Shown here: in pieces, positions 42,109 through 51,536 of the stretch
Position numbering within the stretch: position 1 is the first letter of the stretch
How the letters are laid out: every line of letters begins with the position of its first letter
NCBI RefSeq assembly: GCF_947499065.1
Contig: NZ_CANMMT010000001.1
Span: 744,001-808,000 of the forward strand
Origin: an uncultured Tenacibaculum sp.
GTDB taxonomy: Bacteria > Bacteroidota > Bacteroidia > Flavobacteriales > Flavobacteriaceae
Direction of reading: 5' to 3'
DNA: 64,000 bases
Notes under the pieces: generated by a model
What the model saw: only the letters and a program-made list of their open reading frames with translations
The model's database searches: none
What the model was told of the DNA's origin: nothing
Position numbers and translations under genes: made by a program

Positions 42109-43749
42109 ATGAGAGTTTTAAAGCCAGTATTTTATTCTGCTGTAGCAGTATCAATCCTAGCTAGTTGTAAAACAGTTAGTAAAATACCTGTACCAACAGG
42201 ATCTAATACCGTAGTAAACCTTCCAGCAAAAAAAGCTAAGTTAACAGATAGCGAAAAAGATAATTGGCAGCACTTAGATTTAGCAACAGATACCATTCCA
42301 GGAATGAGTGTGAATAAAGCATATGAATTCTTAAAAGGAAAGAAAAGCGTACCAGTAATAGTGGGAGTTGTTGATTCGGGTACCGATTTAAAACATGAAG
42401 ACTTAGTAGATGTTGCTTGGGTAAATACTAAAGAGATAGCAGGAAACGGAATTGATGATGATAAGAATGGTTATGTTGACGATATCAACGGATGGAATTT
42501 CTTAGGGAAATCATACAAAGAACACTTAGAATATGAACGTATTTTAATGAATCCTTCAATTGCTGATGAAGAAACATTAAAAGAGGTAAAAGCATTTCAA
42601 ACTAAAAAAGTTGAAGGAGCTAAAAAGAATAAAGTACGTTATGGAGAAATGTTAGCAAATGTAAAGTTGGCAGATGAAACATTAACGAAATATTTCAAAA
42701 AATCAGATTATACTGATAAAGAAATAGAGGCAATTAATACTACCGATGAAAAATTAAAAGCAGCTATAGGTACTGCAGGTTTTGCAAAGAGGAATGGTTA
42801 TACTTTAGCTAGTATTGGAAAAGTTTTAAGTGGTTTAGTGAAAACTGCAGAAGCTACAATTGATGGAGATAACTTAAAAACAGATTACCGTACTGTTGTA
42901 GGAGATAATGCTTACGATATTAACGATAAACCAGGTTCTGGTGATGGAAATACCGGGCATTCAGAAGAAGGAGAAGCACATGGTTCTCACGTTTCTGGTA
43001 TTATTGGAGCAAAAAGAAATAATGGAGTTGGTATGAATGGAGTTGCTAATAATGTAAAAATGATGGCAGTACGTTCAGTATCAGATGGTGATGAGTACGA
43101 TAAAGATGTTGCTTTAGGTATTCGTTATGCAGTAGATAATGGAGCTAAAGTAATTAATACAAGTTTTGGTAAAGGATTTTCACCAAACAAAGAATGGGTT
43201 TATGATGCAATTAAATATGCAGCTTCTAAAGATGTATTAATTGTTAATGCAGCAGGAAATGATGGTAAAAACATTGATGTAGAAAAAACATTTCCAAATG
43301 ATGCACCAGATTTAGTAAATGAAGTAGCAGATAACTTTTTAACAATAGGAGCAATGAGTGCTAACTATGATAAAAAATTACCAGCAACTTTTTCAAACTA
43401 CGGAAAAATAAATGTAGATGTATTTGCTCCAGGAGTACAAATTCACTCTACTTTTCCAAATAGTACTTATAAGAAAATTAGTGGAACGTCTATGGCTTCT
43501 CCAGCAGCAGCAGGTGTAGCAGCATTAGTACGTTCTTATTATCCAAAATTATCTGCAAGTCAGGTAAAACACATTTTAATGAACTCAGGAACTAAAATAG
43601 ATTTAGAAGTTATCAAGCCAGGAACTGGAGCTAGATACGGTAACAAAGAAGAGATAGTTCCTTTCGCAGATTTATCAGTTTCAGGTCGTGTTGTTAATGC
43701 ATACAATGCAGTAAGAATGGCAGACAGAATGGTAAACGGAAGAAAATAA
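42109..43749 (+). CDS. Subtilisin-family (S8) protease lipoprotein
   Basis: The lipobox is ILASC (Cys20). The catalytic triad is D89 (VGVVDSGTD), H291 (EAHGSHVSG) and S461 (SGTSMASPAAAG), with the oxyanion Asn in VNAAGND. An insertion of about 165 residues beyond the usual spacing lies between Asp and His (AAGNGIDDDKNGYVDDINGWN, then helical sequence). Such insertions occur in Bacteroidota S8 proteins of this type. The protein is probably anchored on the periplasmic or outer face. It follows the MBL gene by 9 nt. The substrate is unknown. Confidence 0.92.
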   Translation: MRVLKPVFYSAVAVSILASCKTVSKIPVPTGSNTVVNLPAKKAKLTDSEKDNWQHLDLATDTIPGMSVNKAYEFLKGKKSVPVIVGVVDSGTDLKHEDLVDVAWVNTKEIAGNGIDDDKNGYVDDINGWNFLGKSYKEHLEYERILMNPSIADEETLKEVKAFQTKKVEGAKKNKVRYGEMLANVKLADETLTKYFKKSDYTDKEIEAINTTDEKLKAAIGTAGFAKRNGYTLASIGKVLSGLVKTAEATIDGDNLKTDYRTVVGDNAYDINDKPGSGDGNTGHSEEGEAHGSHVSGIIGAKRNNGVGMNGVANNVKMMAVRSVSDGDEYDKDVALGIRYAVDNGAKVINTSFGKGFSPNKEWVYDAIKYAASKDVLIVNAAGNDGKNIDVEKTFPNDAPDLVNEVADNFLTIGAMSANYDKKLPATFSNYGKINVDVFAPGVQIHSTFPNSTYKKISGTSMASPAAAGVAALVRSYYPKLSASQVKHILMNSGTKIDLEVIKPGTGARYGNKEEIVPFADLSVSGRVVNAYNAVRMADRMVNGRK

Positions 43750-43767
43750 TAATAGTATAAAGAAAAC

Positions 43768-43800
43768 AAAAAGAGCATTATATTTTGATGCTCTTTTTTT
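43768..43800 (+). terminator. Terminator of the MBL-subtilase unit
   Basis: An 11-bp AAAAAGAGCAT-type stem (43768-43778 with 43788-43798), 9-nt loop, and T run. It ends 15 nt before the next start codon. Confidence 0.8.
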
Positions 43801-43814
43801 GTTATAAATAACTT

Positions 43815-44219
43815 ATGAAGTTAGAGTTTAATAAATTAAAAAAAGAAATTAGTATTAAAGACGAAGTAGCCAATCATACATGGTTAATTATTATTTTAAT
43901 GATAGTAAACGTTTTTAATATGACCTTTCAATTATCTTATATAAGTTTTGAAAAAAACGAATTGCTTTTTATTGGATTAGTAATTCTTGCATTAGTTTCA
44001 ATACTTGTAATATTCTTCTTTTTTACAAAAAGATCATGGAAATCAATGTATAAATTAGAAGAGATAGAAGGAGTAGAGGTTAAAAAGATATACGGAAGAG
44101 AACGTATATTTTTAAAATTATTAAACGGAAAAAGACGTAGTTTTCCTATTTTGAAAAATTTAGAAGAAATAGAAAACTTAAAAAAGACATTAACCAACAT
44201 GGGAATTAAATTAGTTTAA
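43815..44219 (+). CDS. Membrane protein of unknown function (two TM)
   Basis: A short charged N-terminus precedes two transmembrane segments (about 22-40 and 50-70), followed by a cytosolic domain of about 60 residues (KSMYKLEEIEGVEVKKIYGRERIFLKLLNGKRRSFPI), which looks like a small beta-rich, PH-like or YcxB-like domain. No family is certain. It starts 15 nt after the preceding terminator and ends 1 nt before the M1 peptidase gene, so it is probably co-transcribed with that gene. Confidence 0.7.
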   Translation: MKLEFNKLKKEISIKDEVANHTWLIIILMIVNVFNMTFQLSYISFEKNELLFIGLVILALVSILVIFFFFTKRSWKSMYKLEEIEGVEVKKIYGRERIFLKLLNGKRRSFPILKNLEEIENLKKTLTNMGIKLV

Positions 44220-44220
44220 G

Positions 44221-46065
44221 ATGAAAAAAATAATACTAGGACTTTCAATATTGTCAATAGTTTCTTGTGCGGCATCTAAGAAAGTAGATAAAGCACCTGT
44301 AAATAAGCAAACTTCGGCAAGTAGTACTTATTGGCAGCAACATGTAGATTATACTATGGATATTGATATGGATGTAAAAACATATCAGTACAAAGGAGTT
44401 CAAAAGTTAGTATATACTAACAATTCACCAGATGTATTAAACAAAGTATTTTACCACCTGTATTTTAATGCATTTCAACCAGGGTCTCAAATGGATGTGC
44501 GTTCAAGAAATATCAAAGATCCAGATAAAAGAGTAGGCGATAGAATAAGTAAATTATTACCATCGGAAATAGGATACATTAAAGTAAATACATTAAAACA
44601 AGATGGTAAACAAGTAAAACACGAAACTGTTGGGACTATTTTAGAGGTAACATTAAACAAAGCAATTCAACCAGGAGAAAGTGTAACGTTTGATATGGTT
44701 TTTGATGCGCAAGTACCAAAACAAATTAGACGTTCTGGTCGCGATAGCAAAGAAGGAGTAGCATTATCAATGACACAGTGGTATCCTAAAATGGCTGAGT
44801 ACGATTTCGAAGGATGGCATACACCACCTTATTTAGGACGTGAATTCCACGGAGTTTGGGGTAATTTTGATGTAACTTTACATATCGATAAAAACTATGT
44901 AGTAGGAGGTACAGGATATGTACAAAATGCACAAGAAGTAGGACACGGATACGAAGATAAAAACGAAGCATTAAACTTACCATCAGGAGATAAATTAACA
45001 TGGAAATTTAAAGCACCAAATGTGCACGATTTTACTTGGGCAGCAGATCCAGACTATATTCATGATACATATAAAATGGAAAATGGAATAGATTTACACT
45101 TCTTATACAAAAAGAGTTTATCGCCATTTTTTCAAGAAAATTGGAAGAAATTACAGCCAAAGACTGCAGAGTTAATGGATTATTTTAGTAAACATATAGG
45201 GCAGTATCCATACAAACAATATTCAGTAATCCAAGGAGGAGATGGAGGTATGGAGTATGCAATGTGTACTTTAATAACAGGAAAACGTAAATGGGGGAGT
45301 TTATTTGGTGTAACAGCACACGAGTTAGCACACACATGGTTCCAATTTTTACTAGCAACGAATGAAAGCAAGCACCCTTGGATGGATGAAGGATTTACAA
45401 CCTATATTTCAAACAAGGCAGAGAATGAAATTTTAAATAAAGGAAAAGAAAACCCACATACAGGATCATATAGATACTATAATTATGTTGTGAGTAATAA
45501 TGCAGAAGAGCCATTATCAACCCATGCAGATAGATATCATACAAATATGGCTTACGGAATGGGAAGCTATTCAAAAGGAAATATCTTTTTAACACAGCTA
45601 GAGTATATCATTGGTAAAGAAGATGTAGCAAAAACATTAAAAAAGTACTTTAACGATTTTGCATTCAAACATCCAACACCAAACGATATTAAAAGAACGG
45701 CAGAAAAAGTTTCGGGAATCCAGTTAGATTGGTTCTTAAACGAATGGACACAAACTACACATACGATAGATTATGGAGTAAAATCTGTAGAAGGAAAAGA
45801 TATTACTTTAGAAAGAATAGGTAAAATGCCAATGCCAATAGATGTAGAGGTAACTTACACAGATGGTACAAAAGAAGCATTTAACATACCATTACGTATG
45901 ATGCGAGGAGAAAAGCCAACAAATGCAACAGTTATAAAAGACTGGACTTTTGCACATCCAACCTATACATTTGAAGTATCAAAAGATGTAAAATCGGTAG
46001 AAATTGACCCATCAAAATTAATGGCAGATATTAATTTATCGAATAATACATTTACAAAAGAGTAA
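44221..46065 (+). CDS. M1-family metallopeptidase lipoprotein
   Basis: The signal peptide ends at SIVSC (Cys16). The gluzincin motif HELAH (H367-H371) is followed 19 residues later by E390 (WMDEGF), completing HExxH-x18-E. The aminopeptidase substrate block is QGGDGGMEYAMCTLITG (GAMEN-like, here GGMEY). Further blocks include YGMGSYSKGNIFLTQLEYIIGKE. M1 enzymes remove N-terminal residues from peptides, here at the envelope. Length 614. It is preceded by a small membrane protein gene with 1 nt between them. Confidence 0.94.
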   Translation: MKKIILGLSILSIVSCAASKKVDKAPVNKQTSASSTYWQQHVDYTMDIDMDVKTYQYKGVQKLVYTNNSPDVLNKVFYHLYFNAFQPGSQMDVRSRNIKDPDKRVGDRISKLLPSEIGYIKVNTLKQDGKQVKHETVGTILEVTLNKAIQPGESVTFDMVFDAQVPKQIRRSGRDSKEGVALSMTQWYPKMAEYDFEGWHTPPYLGREFHGVWGNFDVTLHIDKNYVVGGTGYVQNAQEVGHGYEDKNEALNLPSGDKLTWKFKAPNVHDFTWAADPDYIHDTYKMENGIDLHFLYKKSLSPFFQENWKKLQPKTAELMDYFSKHIGQYPYKQYSVIQGGDGGMEYAMCTLITGKRKWGSLFGVTAHELAHTWFQFLLATNESKHPWMDEGFTTYISNKAENEILNKGKENPHTGSYRYYNYVVSNNAEEPLSTHADRYHTNMAYGMGSYSKGNIFLTQLEYIIGKEDVAKTLKKYFNDFAFKHPTPNDIKRTAEKVSGIQLDWFLNEWTQTTHTIDYGVKSVEGKDITLERIGKMPMPIDVEVTYTDGTKEAFNIPLRMMRGEKPTNATVIKDWTFAHPTYTFEVSKDVKSVEIDPSKLMADINLSNNTFTKE

Positions 46066-46086
46066 ATAAAGTAAATATATAAATAG

Positions 46087-46117
46087 AAAAGGTTGAGAAT
46101 TATCTCAGCCTTTTTTT
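46087..46117. terminator. Bidirectional terminator between M1 peptidase and AraC genes
   Basis: An 11-bp stem with one G-U (46087-46097 with 46104-46114), loop AATTAT, flanked by A and T runs. The stop codon of the convergent AraC gene (46105-46107) lies in the 3' arm. Confidence 0.85.
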
Positions 46118-46926
46118 ATGAGTTCTTTTTGAAGCTCAGAAGGATTAAACCCTGTTTGTTTTTTTACAAAAAGACTAAAGTTAGAAGGGCTATCAAAATT
46201 GTAATTATAGGCAATTTCTTTATGACTAAGTTCTTTAAAAGCTAAATCACGTTTAATATTCAATATTAAAACATCATGAATATATTTTAAAGGAGTTGTG
46301 TTCAATTCTTTTTTTACCAATAAGGAAAGTTTCTTGTTAGAAATGTTTAGGGCTTGAGCGTATTCATTAATAGTTTTAGAATTAAGATAAATATCAACCA
46401 AATCAATAAATTGAATAATGGTTTTAGAAGTTTGTTTAAAATTAGTATTCGAACTATTTTCTTCTAAAGAATATAAAAGAGTAGAAAGAAGGTGAATTGA
46501 TTTCTCCTTGTAAAATTCAGATTTGCTTTTTTGAACATTCAGAATAGTGTTTAATAAATCAAAAAAAACAGCAGTTAACTTTGGGTTTTTATGATAAACA
46601 ATAGAAGAATCAGAGTAGTTTTTAAGTAAGAAAAAGGCTTCAGAAAAAAGCATTTCTTTGGTAAACTGTATCATTAAACCATCAGCTTTAAAATGTCTTT
46701 TTACTAAGTGTAGTTGTTTAGGTTTAATAATATAACAGCTATTTTCTTCAATAGGAACTTTGTTAAAGTCAATAAGTTGATAACCTCCACCTTTTTCAAA
46801 AAACATAATTTCAAAATAATCATGTTTATGAATAGTGTTAAAATCATAACTATTATTATGAGAAATGGCAGCTACATTTATATTATAAGCAGTAGTTAAG
46901 CTATGAATGGGAATATCATTGGGCAT
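46105..46926 (-). CDS. AraC-family regulator with cupin sensor domain
   Basis: The N-terminal cupin-like region (HKHDYFEIMFFEKGGGYQLIDFN, CYIIKPKQLHLVKR) precedes a C-terminal double HTH (INEYAQALNISNKKLSLLVKKELNTTPLKYIHDVLI and KEIAYNYNFDSPSNFSLFVKKQTGFNPSELQK). The 273-residue length fits single-ligand AraC regulators. It is divergent from the yceI gene, 85 nt apart, so yceI is the likely target. The inducer is unknown. Confidence 0.9.
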   Translation of the reverse strand: MPNDIPIHSLTTAYNINVAAISHNNSYDFNTIHKHDYFEIMFFEKGGGYQLIDFNKVPIEENSCYIIKPKQLHLVKRHFKADGLMIQFTKEMLFSEAFFLLKNYSDSSIVYHKNPKLTAVFFDLLNTILNVQKSKSEFYKEKSIHLLSTLLYSLEENSSNTNFKQTSKTIIQFIDLVDIYLNSKTINEYAQALNISNKKLSLLVKKELNTTPLKYIHDVLILNIKRDLAFKELSHKEIAYNYNFDSPSNFSLFVKKQTGFNPSELQKELIKKG

Positions 46927-47011
46927 AAATTCATAAGTAGTTTTCTGTTTTTAATAACTTTTAAAGGAAAACGAACTATACTTTCGTCACAGATTTAAAA
47001 ACTTAAAAATA

Positions 47012-47569
47012 ATGAAAAAAATAATCTTTTCGCTTATAGCATTTGTATCGTTAACCATAAATGCACAAACCACTTGGAAAGTAGATAATGCACATTCGTC
47101 AATCACTTTTTCGGTATCACACTTTATGATTTCAGAAGTAACAGGGAATTTTGGAAAGTTTGATATTACAGCAGTTAGTAATGATAAGTTTGAAGACCCA
47201 AAGTTTGAAGTATCAATAGATGCAGCAACAATAAATACAAACCAATCAGGAAGAGATAATCATTTAAAAGCGGCAGATTTTTTCGATGTAGCAAAACATG
47301 CAAATATTGTATTCAAAAGTACATCTTTTAAAAAGTTAGAAGGAAAAGAGTTTGAAACAAAAGGAGATATTACCATTAAAGGAATTACAAAAGAAGTAGT
47401 TTTTAAAGGAAAGTTAAATGGTATTATTGAAGGAAGAAATAATAAAAAGAAAGCAGGGTTAAAATTAACTACTACTATAAAAAGAGAAGATTTTAATGTA
47501 GGAAAAGGAATGAACCCAGTAGGAAAAGATGTAGCTGTAACTATAAATATTGAAATGAATCAGCAATAA
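47012..47569 (+). CDS. Secreted YceI-family lipocalin-like protein
   Basis: A signal peptide (MKKIIFSLIAFVSLTINA, cleavage before QTTW) is followed by one YceI domain: WKVDNAHSSITFSVSHFMISEVTGNFGKFD, the DNHLKAADFFDVAKHANIVFKS block, and the C-terminal REDFNVGKGMNPVGKDVAVTINIEM. YceI folds bind isoprenoid or fatty-acyl ligands in the periplasm. Length 185 is normal. It is divergent from an AraC gene, which may regulate it. Confidence 0.93.
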   Translation: MKKIIFSLIAFVSLTINAQTTWKVDNAHSSITFSVSHFMISEVTGNFGKFDITAVSNDKFEDPKFEVSIDAATINTNQSGRDNHLKAADFFDVAKHANIVFKSTSFKKLEGKEFETKGDITIKGITKEVVFKGKLNGIIEGRNNKKKAGLKLTTTIKREDFNVGKGMNPVGKDVAVTINIEMNQQ

Positions 47570-47607
47570 AAATTTATTTGTCGTAAAGACAAATTATTTT
47601 TCCCTTT

Positions 47608-47643
47608 AAGGCAAAAAACTATCTTAGTTTTTTGCCTTTTTTA
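47608..47643 (+). terminator. Terminator of yceI
   Basis: A perfect 14-bp stem (47608-47621 with 47625-47638), loop TCT, followed by T residues. The next start codon is 24 nt beyond the stem. Confidence 0.85.
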
Positions 47644-47662
47644 TTTGTTGTATTTTTAAAAA

Positions 47663-48715
47663 ATGGAACAAGTAACGTTTGAATTAAATTTAGTGTCGAT
47701 AATAGACGTCCTATCAATAGCAACGGCAATAATGCTTGGCTTTTTGTTAATGACATTAAAGTCTAAAAATAAATATGCAAATATCTTTTTAGGTGCGTTT
47801 TTATGGTCTTTGGGAATAGAAGTATTGGAATCTTTTTTAGGGGCATTAACTTTTGAAACAATACATATTCAAGTAGTTCAAACAACATTAGCTACAATTC
47901 CTTTATTATTACTCTATGTGCATTCTACTTTAAATGTTAAGTTTAGAAAGGTTTATTTACTACTATTTATACCATTTGTGATATCAAATTTAGTAGGTTT
48001 TCCAGAGGAAGAAATAAAGTGGTTTGAATACGTATTTAATCTAATACTCTTATATATAATTCTTAAAAATATTAAAGAACATCAAAATAAAGTAACAGAT
48101 TACTATTCGGATATAGAGAATAAAACACTTTTATGGATTAGAACAATTGTGTACATATTCTTATTCTTTCATGTCTTTTGGATTCTAGAAGATATTATTG
48201 GGTTTCAAAACGAAATTATAACGCAGTATTTTGCTTTTTCATCAGGAATTCTAACCTTTTTTATGATTTATTGGATTGCCTATAACGGTTTTTCGCAACA
48301 AGAAATATTTACCACTTCATTATTTCAAACAGATGAGAAAAAAGAAACACAAGTAGATTCTATAGATACAGAAAATCAATTTAAATTAATGTTAGAAATT
48401 ATGCAAAGAGAGAAGTTGTATTTAGATGGAAATTTAAACTTGCGATTACTATCAGAAAAAGTAAATATTAAAGAAAGAGAACTTTCTAAATTGATAAAAA
48501 CACATACAAAAAAGAATTTTTATCATTTTGTAAATCAATTTAGAGTACAAGAGTTTAAAAAATTACTAGCTTCACCTAAAGCAGCGCAATTATCATTGTT
48601 AGGTTTAGCGCAAGAATCAGGATTTTCTTCAAAATCAACATTTTATACAGTGTTTAAAAATGTGGAAGGGGTTACGCCCAAACAATATCAGGAGAGTTTA
48701 AAAAAGTCTGAATAA
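47663..48715 (+). CDS. AraC-type regulator with membrane sensor half
   Basis: About six or seven transmembrane segments fill residues 10-215 (for example AIMLGFLLMTLK, LLLLYVHSTL, YLLLFIPFVISNLVGF). A C-terminal AraC HTH pair (about 250-350) follows: LNLRLLSEKVNIKERELSKLIKTHTKKNFYHFVNQFRVQEFKKLL and SLLGLAQESGFSSKSTFYTVFKNVEGVTPKQY. It is the same layout as the regulator at 15206, with a larger sensor half. The gene leads into the paralogous lipoprotein group, which it may control (inference). The signal is unknown. Confidence 0.9.
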   Translation: MEQVTFELNLVSIIDVLSIATAIMLGFLLMTLKSKNKYANIFLGAFLWSLGIEVLESFLGALTFETIHIQVVQTTLATIPLLLLYVHSTLNVKFRKVYLLLFIPFVISNLVGFPEEEIKWFEYVFNLILLYIILKNIKEHQNKVTDYYSDIENKTLLWIRTIVYIFLFFHVFWILEDIIGFQNEIITQYFAFSSGILTFFMIYWIAYNGFSQQEIFTTSLFQTDEKKETQVDSIDTENQFKLMLEIMQREKLYLDGNLNLRLLSEKVNIKERELSKLIKTHTKKNFYHFVNQFRVQEFKKLLASPKAAQLSLLGLAQESGFSSKSTFYTVFKNVEGVTPKQYQESLKKSE

Positions 48716-48811
48716 CCGAAACTCGGACTTATAGGGTGTGTTTTGTTATACTTATGGCTATAATTTTGAAGTTAAATGTTCAAGAAGTAGTTGAACTAAA
48801 ATTTTGAGATT

Positions 48812-49684
48812 ATGATAAAAAAAATGTTTTCAGTAAGTATAATAACTTTTGCAATTTTAATAACCAGTAGCATTTCTTGTTCTAAAAATGATACACTAGT
48901 TGAAGAAGGAGGGGCAACAAATACAAATGCATTGGAAACCTATTTAAAAGCAAATGCCGATTATGTGCATCATATTAATGGATTTTATATTGTAGGAAGT
49001 GCAACAAAACCAGGGTCCAATGAAACAACGCCTGGAACAACAGGTAAAGATATATTCGATCATAGTGTACGTTTATTCAGTTCTTTTTTAGATCAGAATA
49101 ACGATGGTGTTATTGATGATGATAAGAAAGAGTTAAATAAATGGTTGGCACAAAAGTTAGTTTTTATTTCTGGGCCTTTATCAATGGTTAATAAAATATC
49201 AGCAGCCAATTTAGTAGAAGGAAAAGGATTGTATGGAATGAGCATGCAAACTGATAATTGGCCTTATGTAAAAGATTATAATGGGAAAGGTTGGACAATT
49301 TCTGAGTTAAATTCTTCAACATGGAGACCACAAGTGTTTAATGCACTTTGGGAAGAAACATTTCATACCGTAACAGAAGCTTTTAGTAGAGTAGATCCAG
49401 AATTTAAGTTTACAACAGGAGGGGTTTTACGTAAATATATGGATGATGATATCGCGGCAAAAACATATGACATTTCAGTACAAAATGCAGAAGAAAATGG
49501 TAATTATGATAAAGTAACAGCGGTAAACGAGTATATACATCAAATTTGGGCAATCAATTTTGCAGGGCAGAGTAATAAGTTAAACTCGCACCAGAAGAAA
49601 GCATTAGAGTTTATGAAAAAGAAAAAAGTACCAATGCAAGTAAATGCAGGATACACAAAAATGATAGGAACAAAAGTTAAATAA
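48812..49684 (+). CDS. Lipoprotein of ExxxH...E family, paralogue A
   Basis: The lipobox is SSISC (Cys23). An EF-hand-like loop, D94-QNNDGVI-D102, follows a predicted helix. The family motif WEETFH (E181, E182, H185) comes next, and a late conserved helix VNEYIHQIWAINFAGQ closes the core. I recognise the pattern as shared with the next two genes but cannot name a Pfam family. Spaced Glu/His residues suggest a metal site, with peptidase or metal binding possible but unproved. 10 nt separate it from paralogue B, so an operon is likely. It is downstream of the membrane AraC gene. Confidence 0.75.
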   Translation: MIKKMFSVSIITFAILITSSISCSKNDTLVEEGGATNTNALETYLKANADYVHHINGFYIVGSATKPGSNETTPGTTGKDIFDHSVRLFSSFLDQNNDGVIDDDKKELNKWLAQKLVFISGPLSMVNKISAANLVEGKGLYGMSMQTDNWPYVKDYNGKGWTISELNSSTWRPQVFNALWEETFHTVTEAFSRVDPEFKFTTGGVLRKYMDDDIAAKTYDISVQNAEENGNYDKVTAVNEYIHQIWAINFAGQSNKLNSHQKKALEFMKKKKVPMQVNAGYTKMIGTKVK

Positions 49685-49693
49685 GATAATATT

Positions 49694-50554
49694 ATGATGA
49701 AGTTTATAAGTTTAAAAGTAATAGCAACATTAATTATTACTTTAAGTAGTACTTCTTGTTCAGACAACAATAATGTGGTAACTCCAGGTGGTAATGTAAA
49801 TGCAGGAAATGACCCTAATTTTAAAATAGAAGCAAATAAAGATACTGGGTTCAGTAGTTTTCCTAAAAAAGTAATGGTTTTTGGAATTCCAATTTATGCT
49901 TTAGCAGGAGTAGAAGATGTAAAGCTATTGCATGCAGCAAATATAATGGCGCAATATTTAGATAATAATGAAGATGGTGTAGTGGATAATCAGTTAGTGT
50001 TAGATGCAATGAAGCAAAACAAAGCATTTTTGTTTATGTGGAAAACACAAAACAACAATATAAGTTTTCCAAGTGGGTACCAAGGGCAAGATTTAGGAGC
50101 AGATGAAACTGTTCCAGCATGGCATACAAATGGTCATACTGGACGTTTTGATGCTTCATTAGAAGAAATATGGCATATTATTAACCTTGCAGGTCATGCA
50201 AAAGCATATCCAAATGTTTTTGGCTTAAAAAAAGGAACTCAGTTAGCCAATGCAATGGACAAAGCAAGAGGAGGATATTTTCAAACAATTCCAAATCCAT
50301 ATCCAGCAGGAGCTTGGTATACATATAATGATAGTACTTGTGATTATGCAAGTTGTCAAACCGTAGAATATTTTTACTGGTCAATGACTTCTATACTAGG
50401 AGCACAAGCAAATAGATTAGGAGAAATACAGCAAGAGTGGAAATTAAATACGAAAGCAAAAGTTCAAGCTACAGATAAAGATATTTATAGTTTGCTTACA
50501 AATGCAACCTATAAGTTGCCAACAGTTTTACCAGATGGAACTTATAAAAGATAA
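49694..50554 (+). CDS. Lipoprotein of ExxxH...E family, paralogue B
   Basis: The lipobox is SSTSC (Cys22). The EF-hand-like loop is D90-NNEDGVV-D98, followed by a strand FLFMWK. The motif block LEEIWHIINLAGHAKAYP holds E157, E158 and H161. A Cys pair, CDYASC, precedes a TVEYFYWSMTSILGAQ helix with a conserved Glu. It is the fullest version of the family in this window, 286 residues. Marine bacterial homologues of this shape come to mind but have no assigned function. It is followed by a terminator. Confidence 0.75.
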   Translation: MMKFISLKVIATLIITLSSTSCSDNNNVVTPGGNVNAGNDPNFKIEANKDTGFSSFPKKVMVFGIPIYALAGVEDVKLLHAANIMAQYLDNNEDGVVDNQLVLDAMKQNKAFLFMWKTQNNNISFPSGYQGQDLGADETVPAWHTNGHTGRFDASLEEIWHIINLAGHAKAYPNVFGLKKGTQLANAMDKARGGYFQTIPNPYPAGAWYTYNDSTCDYASCQTVEYFYWSMTSILGAQANRLGEIQQEWKLNTKAKVQATDKDIYSLLTNATYKLPTVLPDGTYKR

Positions 50555-50587
50555 ATGTGTTTTAAGTTGAATTGATTGATGTGAATT

Positions 50588-50622
50588 AAATATTCCTTTT
50601 CGTTAAGAGAAGGAGTATTTTT
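50588..50622 (+). terminator. Terminator after paralogue B
   Basis: A 13-bp stem with two G-U pairs (50588-50600 with 50608-50620), loop CGTTAAG, and Ts. The next start codon lies 13 nt past the stem. Confidence 0.75.
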
Positions 50623-50633
50623 AATAAAAAAAT

Positions 50634-51536
50634 ATGAAGAAAATAATACCTATAGTATGTGTTGTTACATGTTTTTTACAAGCATGTGTAATAACAACCA
50701 AATCGAAAGAAAGTAAAGTCGAAAAAATAGAAGCTTCAAATAAAATAGGAGGCTGCGTATTTAAAGAAGTTCAAAATACCAAAAAAGTAAATCCATTAAA
50801 TTCAATTATTGAAATAGAATCAGCAAAAGGGGTTTTTTCAAAAAAAATGAATGTCTTAGGATTAGATTTTATAATAATGGAGAAGGTTTCAGATGATTTT
50901 TTGAAAGATGTTGGGCAAACGATGAAAGAAATGTTTCCACAAGATAGTACACTTAATTTGTCAAGACAACACAAAGTATTAAACAATCTTTTACAGTATA
51001 ATGCAACCATACCGGTAATTGTTGGTCACCACGATTCAATGTCGGAAAAAGTAATGATAGAGATGGAAAATACATATGAAAAAGAATGTAGTATTTGCGA
51101 TGTAATTATGTATAAGCAACCAGGGCAAACTATGGAAGTGGTAGAGCATTTACTACATTTTATAACCGATATAGGTTTGCATTACGAGTATCCAAAAGAA
51201 TGGGCTTTCAATAATAAAGAATCAGAAGTATATCTAATAATGCAAGAAGCAATAAAGAAAGGTTTTTATGATGTAAGTAGTTATAAAGATATGGAGAGCG
51301 AAAAAGAAATCTACCAAAGAGTAATAGTACAAGAATTTGCTTATTGGTTAATTAGCACCTACTGGAATTTACAAGAAAAGTATGGGCCAAACGAAGAAGA
51401 ATGGGTTATCAGAAATAAAGAAGAATTAAAAGAGAAATTTCCAAGAGGGTACCAATTGGTAGAAAATACCGTTAGTAAAATAATGAAAGCACCTTCAGAA
51501 GCTACTTTAGAGAAATTAGCAACGTATGGTAAATAA
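50634..51536 (+). CDS. Lipoprotein of ExxxH...E family, paralogue C (lacks calcium loop)
   Basis: The lipobox is LQAC (Cys18). VEHLLHFITDIGLHYEYP (E161, H165) aligns with the ExxxH block of paralogues A and B. VQEFAYWLISTYWNLQ aligns with their late Glu helix. The region equivalent to the EF-hand loop reads FPQDSTLNLS, so the calcium-type loop is lost. The whole protein (300 residues) can be aligned with B, with divergence strongest at the N-terminus. A terminator upstream makes it a separate transcript. The function is unknown. Confidence 0.7.
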   Translation: MKKIIPIVCVVTCFLQACVITTKSKESKVEKIEASNKIGGCVFKEVQNTKKVNPLNSIIEIESAKGVFSKKMNVLGLDFIIMEKVSDDFLKDVGQTMKEMFPQDSTLNLSRQHKVLNNLLQYNATIPVIVGHHDSMSEKVMIEMENTYEKECSICDVIMYKQPGQTMEVVEHLLHFITDIGLHYEYPKEWAFNNKESEVYLIMQEAIKKGFYDVSSYKDMESEKEIYQRVIVQEFAYWLISTYWNLQEKYGPNEEEWVIRNKEELKEKFPRGYQLVENTVSKIMKAPSEATLEKLATYGK

